The translations under genes were made by a program, and so were the position numbers. DNA of 17,737 bases from an uncultured Muribaculaceae bacterium (GTDB lineage Bacteria > Bacteroidota > Bacteroidia > Bacteroidales > Muribaculaceae), in NCBI GenBank assembly GCA_910584905.1, contig CAJUCQ010000037.1:1-17737 (forward strand), given 5' to 3'. Below the pieces are notes generated by a model. It was not told the DNA's origin. It saw nothing but the letters and a program-made list of their open reading frames with translations, and did not search any database. Shown in pieces: positions 14,833 through 17,737 of this stretch. How positions within the stretch are numbered: the first letter of the stretch is position 1; each line of letters opens with the position of its first letter.

Positions 14833-15529
14833 GGGCATTATATTCGACTATGGCGGCACGCTCGACAGTCGTGGCGACCATTGGAGCGAAGTAATCCTGA
14901 AGGGATATTTGGCGGCTGGACTCGACATCGACCGCGAGCTCTTCCGCGAGGCATACGTCCATGCGGAAAGAGCCCTCGCAAAGCACCCGTATATACGCCC
15001 GGACCACAACTTTCTCGACCTCCTGCGGATTAAGATGATAATCGAACTCGAATGGCTTGCCGACCGCGGAGCCGTCGAGCCGGAGCGCGTGAAGCTGCTT
15101 GCCGAAGACGTGGCGCAATATTGTTATAAGTTCGCGCGCGCGTGTGTGGATGAGGCCCGCCCCCTCCTTGCCGACCTTGCCGGGCGCTACCCCTTGGTGC
15201 TCGTAAGCAATTTCTACGGAAATATTGCCTCCGTGTTGGCCGACTTCAATCTCAGTTCCTTCTTCCCCACCATCATCGAGAGCGCCGTTGTCGGCGTCCG
15301 CAAGCCCGACCCGGCAATATTCCGCTTGGGCGTCGAGGCCCTCGGCCTTGACCCGGGGCAGGTGCTCGTCGTCGGCGACAGCCTCCGCAAGGACATCCTT
15401 CCGGCCGAAAGCATCGGATGCCGGGTGGCTTGGCTCAAAGGTAAAGGATGGACGCCCGAGGAAGACGCAATGCTTCATCCCGCAACTATTGAAAACCTCA
15501 ATGAACTGCGCACAGCGTTATTGGGTTAA
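14789..15529 (+). CDS. HAD-superfamily hydrolase with variant motif I
   Basis: This 246-residue protein is a haloacid-dehalogenase-superfamily member. Motif I reads FDYGGTLD: the nucleophile Asp is present, but the usual second Asp (acid/base) two residues later is Gly. Motif II is LVSNFYGN, motif III VRKPDPAIF and motif IV VVGDSLRKD, with a helical cap between I and II (subclass I). The DYGGT variant occurs in several HAD groups, so this alone does not show inactivity. It overlaps the second phosphatidyltransferase gene by 44 nt; a start at the next in-frame ATG (14801, MENILPSG) has a more A-rich context and is equally plausible. It may remove a phosphate from a head-group precursor made in this operon, for example inositol phosphate, but that is a guess. 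Confidence 0.82.
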   Translation: MILKMENILPSGSVKGIIFDYGGTLDSRGDHWSEVILKGYLAAGLDIDRELFREAYVHAERALAKHPYIRPDHNFLDLLRIKMIIELEWLADRGAVEPERVKLLAEDVAQYCYKFARACVDEARPLLADLAGRYPLVLVSNFYGNIASVLADFNLSSFFPTIIESAVVGVRKPDPAIFRLGVEALGLDPGQVLVVGDSLRKDILPAESIGCRVAWLKGKGWTPEEDAMLHPATIENLNELRTALLG

Positions 15530-15635
15530 ATTAACAATACAATCCATAACCCATTGATAAATTTGCGCGCATTCACAAATTGGCTTGTTATTTAACAAAT
15601 AAAGATAATATTTCGCAATATTTAAGCTGAAAACT

Positions 15636-15667
15636 TTTTTACAATCCAAAAACTATATGTACTTTTG
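15636..15667 (+). promoter_or_regulatory. Promoter of the inositol-phosphate synthase gene
   Basis: TACTTTTG at 15660-15667 matches the Bacteroidetes -7 consensus TAnnTTTG. Twenty nt upstream stands TTTT (15636-15639) in place of TTTG. The transcript would begin near 15672, about 95 nt before the ATG. Confidence 0.6.
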
Positions 15668-15670
15668 GGG

Positions 15671-15709
15671 GCTGAAAACGACGGTGCGCCCTGCGCGTCG
15701 CGTTTCAGC
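15671..15709 (+). promoter_or_regulatory. Strong 5' leader hairpin of the inositol-phosphate synthase mRNA
   Basis: The outer arms GCTGAAA (15671-15677) and TTTCAGC (15703-15709) pair perfectly. Inside, with two bulged As, a further ten pairs including two G-U form a GC-rich stem closed by a three-base loop (CCT, about 15690-15692). It begins four nt after the predicted -7 element, so it would form the very 5' end of the mRNA. It is not a terminator, because no T-run follows. It may protect the mRNA or take part in control. Confidence 0.6.
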
Positions 15710-15768
15710 GTCCGAAATAGGAATAAAACATAAACAAATAAACAAACCTCTCCTTTGAATTAACTACA

Positions 15769-17073
15769 ATGAGCAAAACGATTTGTAAGCCCGCTGAGGG
15801 CAAGCTCGGTGTTATGGTTGTCGGCCTCGGCGCTGTTACCACCACTTTTATCACCGGCGTTTTCATGGCCCGCAAGGGTCTCGCCAAGCCTGTTGGCTCC
15901 ATGACTCAGTACGACCGCATGCGTGTCGGTGAAGGTGCTGATAAAAAATACCTCAAATACAACGAAATTGTTCCCATCGCCGACCTTAACGACATCGTAT
16001 TCGCCGCTTGGGACGTTTATCCCGAAAACGCATTCGAATCGGCTATCAATGCTGAGGTGCTCAAGGAGAAAGATATCCTTCCCGTGAAGGAAGAGCTCGA
16101 AGCTATCAAGCCCCTCAAGGCTGCTTTCGACCACAACTATGCGAAGCGCCTCGACGGCGACAACGTAAAGACCGGCACCCGCTGGGAACTCGTTGAGCAG
16201 CTCCGCGAGGATATCCGCAACTTCAAGAAAGAGTCCGGCGTTGACCGTGTGATTGTTCTCTGGGCCGCTTCTACCGAAGTTTACGTTCCCGTTGACGAGA
16301 AAGTACACAACACTCTCGCCGACCTTGAGGCTGCAATGAAGGCCGACGACAAAGAGCATATCGCTCCCTCGATGTGCTACGCCTATGCCGCCCTCGTTGA
16401 AGGTTGCCCCTTCATCATGGGCGCGCCCAACACCACCGTCGACTTCCCCGCAATGTGGGAACTCGCTGAAAAGACGAAGATGCCTATCGCCGGTAAGGAC
16501 TTCAAGACCGGTCAGACCCTCGTGAAGAGTGGTTTTGCCCCCATCATCGGCACCCGTTGCCTCGGCCTCGCCGGTTGGTTCTCCACCAACATCCTCGGCA
16601 ACCGCGACGGTCTCGTTCTTGACGAACCCGCAAACTTCCGCACCAAGGAAGTGTCGAAGCTCTCCACGCTCGAAAGCATCCTCGTTCCCGAAGAACAGCC
16701 CGACCTCTACACCGACTACTTCCACAAAGTGCGCATCAACTACTATCCCCCGCGCAACGACAACAAGGAAGGCTGGGATAATATCGACATCTTCGGCTGG
16801 ATGGGCTATCCCATGCAGATCAAGATTAACTTCCTCTGCCGCGACTCCATCCTTGCCGCACCCCTTTGCCTTGACCTCGTGCTCCTCAGCGACGTTGCTG
16901 CTCGCGCCGGCCGCTACGGCATCCAGCGCTTCCTCAGCTTCTTCCTCAAGAGCCCCATGCACGACTACACAAAGAACGAAGTGCCCGTTAACCACCTCTT
17001 CCAGCAGTATGTGATGCTGAAGAACGCTATTCGCGAAATGGGTGGCTATCCCGCCGACGAAACTATCGACTGA
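15769..17073 (+). CDS. Myo-inositol-1(3)-phosphate synthase
   Basis: This 434-residue cytosolic enzyme converts glucose-6-phosphate to myo-inositol phosphate with NAD, the committed step of inositol-lipid synthesis. Seen motifs: the NAD-binding start VVGLGAVTTTFITG (about residues 12-25), the stretch ASTEVYVP, IAGKDFKTGQTLVKSG (about 240-255) in the position of the conserved DDFKSGQT active-site segment, and KINFLCRDSILAAPLCLDLV (about 363-382). Length and motifs fit bacterial MIPS proteins such as that of B. thetaiotaomicron. The codon use is richer in GCT and GTT than the neighbouring genes, which suggests high expression. It has its own promoter and structured leader, and a strong terminator follows, so it can be expressed apart from the preceding operon. 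Confidence 0.93.
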   Translation: MSKTICKPAEGKLGVMVVGLGAVTTTFITGVFMARKGLAKPVGSMTQYDRMRVGEGADKKYLKYNEIVPIADLNDIVFAAWDVYPENAFESAINAEVLKEKDILPVKEELEAIKPLKAAFDHNYAKRLDGDNVKTGTRWELVEQLREDIRNFKKESGVDRVIVLWAASTEVYVPVDEKVHNTLADLEAAMKADDKEHIAPSMCYAYAALVEGCPFIMGAPNTTVDFPAMWELAEKTKMPIAGKDFKTGQTLVKSGFAPIIGTRCLGLAGWFSTNILGNRDGLVLDEPANFRTKEVSKLSTLESILVPEEQPDLYTDYFHKVRINYYPPRNDNKEGWDNIDIFGWMGYPMQIKINFLCRDSILAAPLCLDLVLLSDVAARAGRYGIQRFLSFFLKSPMHDYTKNEVPVNHLFQQYVMLKNAIREMGGYPADETID

Positions 17074-17101
17074 TTCAGCCGAAATAATCCGAATAAAAAT
17101 T

Positions 17102-17135
17102 ATCCGGACCCTGCAAGGTTCGGATGATTTTTTTT
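17102..17135 (+). terminator. Intrinsic terminator of the inositol-phosphate synthase gene
   Basis: The arms 17102-17110 and 17117-17125 form nine pairs (one G-U) around a six-base loop, and eight Ts at 17128-17135 follow after two bases. It stands 28 nt after the stop codon and is a clear rho-independent terminator. Confidence 0.9.
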
Positions 17136-17139
17136 ATCC

Positions 17140-17420
17140 AGATACTCATGTTCCGATGCCGGAGTCATGCTTGGCCGCCTTATGGCCGACAAGAGCCGGG
17201 GTTGGTCGGGGGTGCGATTGTCGGTTTTTTATGTGTGTTCCGGGTGGGGCGGTTGTGGGGATTGTGACGGGGCGTGCCTCCTGTGGGGTGGGGATGGGTA
17301 TTCTTTTGGCGGGCTTGGGCGAGGGCGGGATTTGTAGTGTCGGGGGGCCGGTGGGCGGCGGTTCGGGTTTTTGGAGGTGGGAAATGGGTGAAATCAGGCA
17401 AAAAAAATTGATTTTTATAG
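17140..17420. other. G-rich non-coding tract with G-quadruplex motif
   Basis: No gene of a recognisable family lies here. From about 17190 to 17395 the plus strand is extremely rich in G and T with few C and A, and contains many runs of three to six Gs. At 17311-17329 stands a canonical quadruplex motif: four GGG runs with spacers CTT, CGA and C. A plus-strand frame through this region (17042-17428) is low-complexity Gly/Val and starts inside the synthase gene, so it is not credible. Confidence 0.6.
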
Positions 17421-17493
17421 CGCTGTAAGTCAGTGCGTTTCCTAAAATATGTCGAAAAATTATGTTTTAAAGCATAAAAAAGTTGTCGAAAAA

Positions 17494-17525
17494 TTTGGAG
17501 AAACGAAAAATGTGTTGTAATTTCG
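17494..17525 (+). promoter_or_regulatory. Upstream tandem promoter P1
   Basis: TTTG (17494-17497), exactly 20 nt, then TAATTTCG (17518-17525): the Bacteroidetes promoter consensus with one mismatch in the -7 box. Downstream lie two small hairpins (a TTTCG/CGAAG type at about 17534-17546, and GTCAC/GTGAC at 17546-17559). Confidence 0.6.
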
Positions 17526-17619
17526 CACTCGCTTTCGGGAACGAAGTCACAGCGGTGACACTGAAACGGACTCGCAAGGCGCGGCTAAAAAGTTAACGCA
17601 GGTTAAATTTCGAACAAGA

Positions 17620-17651
17620 TTTGGAATTGATTGTTTTTCGTCGTAACTTTG
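17620..17651 (+). promoter_or_regulatory. Downstream tandem promoter P2
   Basis: TTTG (17620-17623), exactly 20 nt, then TAACTTTG (17644-17651): a perfect Bacteroidetes consensus promoter reading off the right edge of the window. It lies 126 nt after P1 with the same geometry. The start would be near 17657. Confidence 0.75.
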
Positions 17652-17656
17652 CAAAG

Positions 17657-17737
17657 TCTTTCGCCCCGCAGGCAAAGATGAGAACATTGACAGTTTGACA
17701 ACAGATACGAAGTAGTACAAGAGCTATTGAAAAAGAA
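17657..17737 (+). other. Start of an untranslated leader, probably of an rRNA or other stable-RNA operon
   Basis: Downstream of P2, the sequence to the window end has no open start codon leading to a plausible gene and has a purine-rich, untranslated look (AAAGATGAGAACATTGACAG and the final GAAAAAGAA). Tandem strong promoters plus such a leader recall Bacteroidales 16S rRNA upstream regions. No 16S sequence is inside the window, so this is inference. Confidence 0.4.

Larger units (their letters stand above)
15530..15768 (+). other. Intergenic region before the inositol-phosphate synthase gene
   Basis: The 239-nt gap is AT-rich at first and holds short inverted repeats (TTGTTA-TT-TAACAA near 15586-15599, and AATATT-TCGC-AATATT near 15607-15622), a promoter and a leader hairpin listed separately, and an A-rich unstructured stretch of about 50 nt before the ATG. 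I see no intrinsic terminator after the HAD gene, so read-through from the operon into the synthase gene is possible. Confidence 0.5.

Noticed and set aside
15760..16995. 411-codon minus-strand frame opposite the inositol-phosphate synthase
   Set aside because: Antisense shadow of a clearly recognisable enzyme; Val/Glu/Gly-rich without domains.
17042..17428. 128-codon plus-strand frame after the synthase gene
   Set aside because: It starts within the synthase gene, crosses the terminator, and the product is low-complexity Gly/Val from the G-rich tract.
1..17737. CRISPR arrays, tRNA genes, insertion sequences
   Set aside because: I looked for regular repeats, cloverleaf elements with TTCRA arms, transposase motifs and flanking inverted repeats, and found none that I could support.

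Overview
The window looks like chromosomal DNA of a GC-rich Bacteroidales bacterium, most likely Muribaculaceae or a close relative (inferred; no 16S sequence is inside the window). The pointers are several promoters of the Bacteroidetes type (-33 TTTG, about 20 nt, -7 TAnnTTTG), no clear Shine-Dalgarno sequences, a type IX secretion C-terminal domain, a cobalamin-riboswitch TonB receptor, and a gene set resembling the inositol-lipid locus known from Bacteroides thetaiotaomicron.

Layout. Positions 1-383 hold no convincing gene, only two terminator-like hairpins. The minus strand from 384 to 9188 carries, in order along the window: an EcsC-family protein, a DUF2461 protein, a 1209-aa secreted GLUG/T9SS protein, a BtuB-like TonB-dependent receptor behind a cobalamin riboswitch, and a coupled pair made of a HAD phosphatase and a phosphoribosyltransferase. 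A divergent promoter region at 9189-9381 separates these from a plus-strand block of eight tightly packed genes (9382-15529). This is followed by the myo-inositol-phosphate synthase gene (15769-17073), which has its own promoter, a strongly folded 5' leader and a good terminator. The last 600 nt are non-coding: a strikingly G-rich tract with a canonical G-quadruplex motif, then two well-formed tandem Bacteroidetes promoters and the start of a leader, probably for an rRNA or other stable-RNA operon just beyond the right edge.

How the genes fit together. Myo-inositol-phosphate synthase makes inositol phosphate from glucose-6-phosphate. The first CDP-alcohol phosphatidyltransferase can join it to CDP-diacylglycerol to give phosphatidylinositol phosphate, the PgpA-type phosphatase can remove the terminal phosphate, and the AUR1/PAP2-like enzyme can move phosphoinositol to dihydroceramide. 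That core follows the pathway described for B. thetaiotaomicron. The operon adds an ATP-grasp enzyme, a GtrA-like membrane protein, an OlsF/hemolysin-type acyltransferase, a second CDP-alcohol phosphotransferase with an altered active-site signature, and a HAD protein lacking the usual second aspartate. These added genes are the most interesting content of the window: they suggest that the organism makes a second or further modified inositol (or other polar-head) lipid. That suggestion is inference from operon structure and motifs only.
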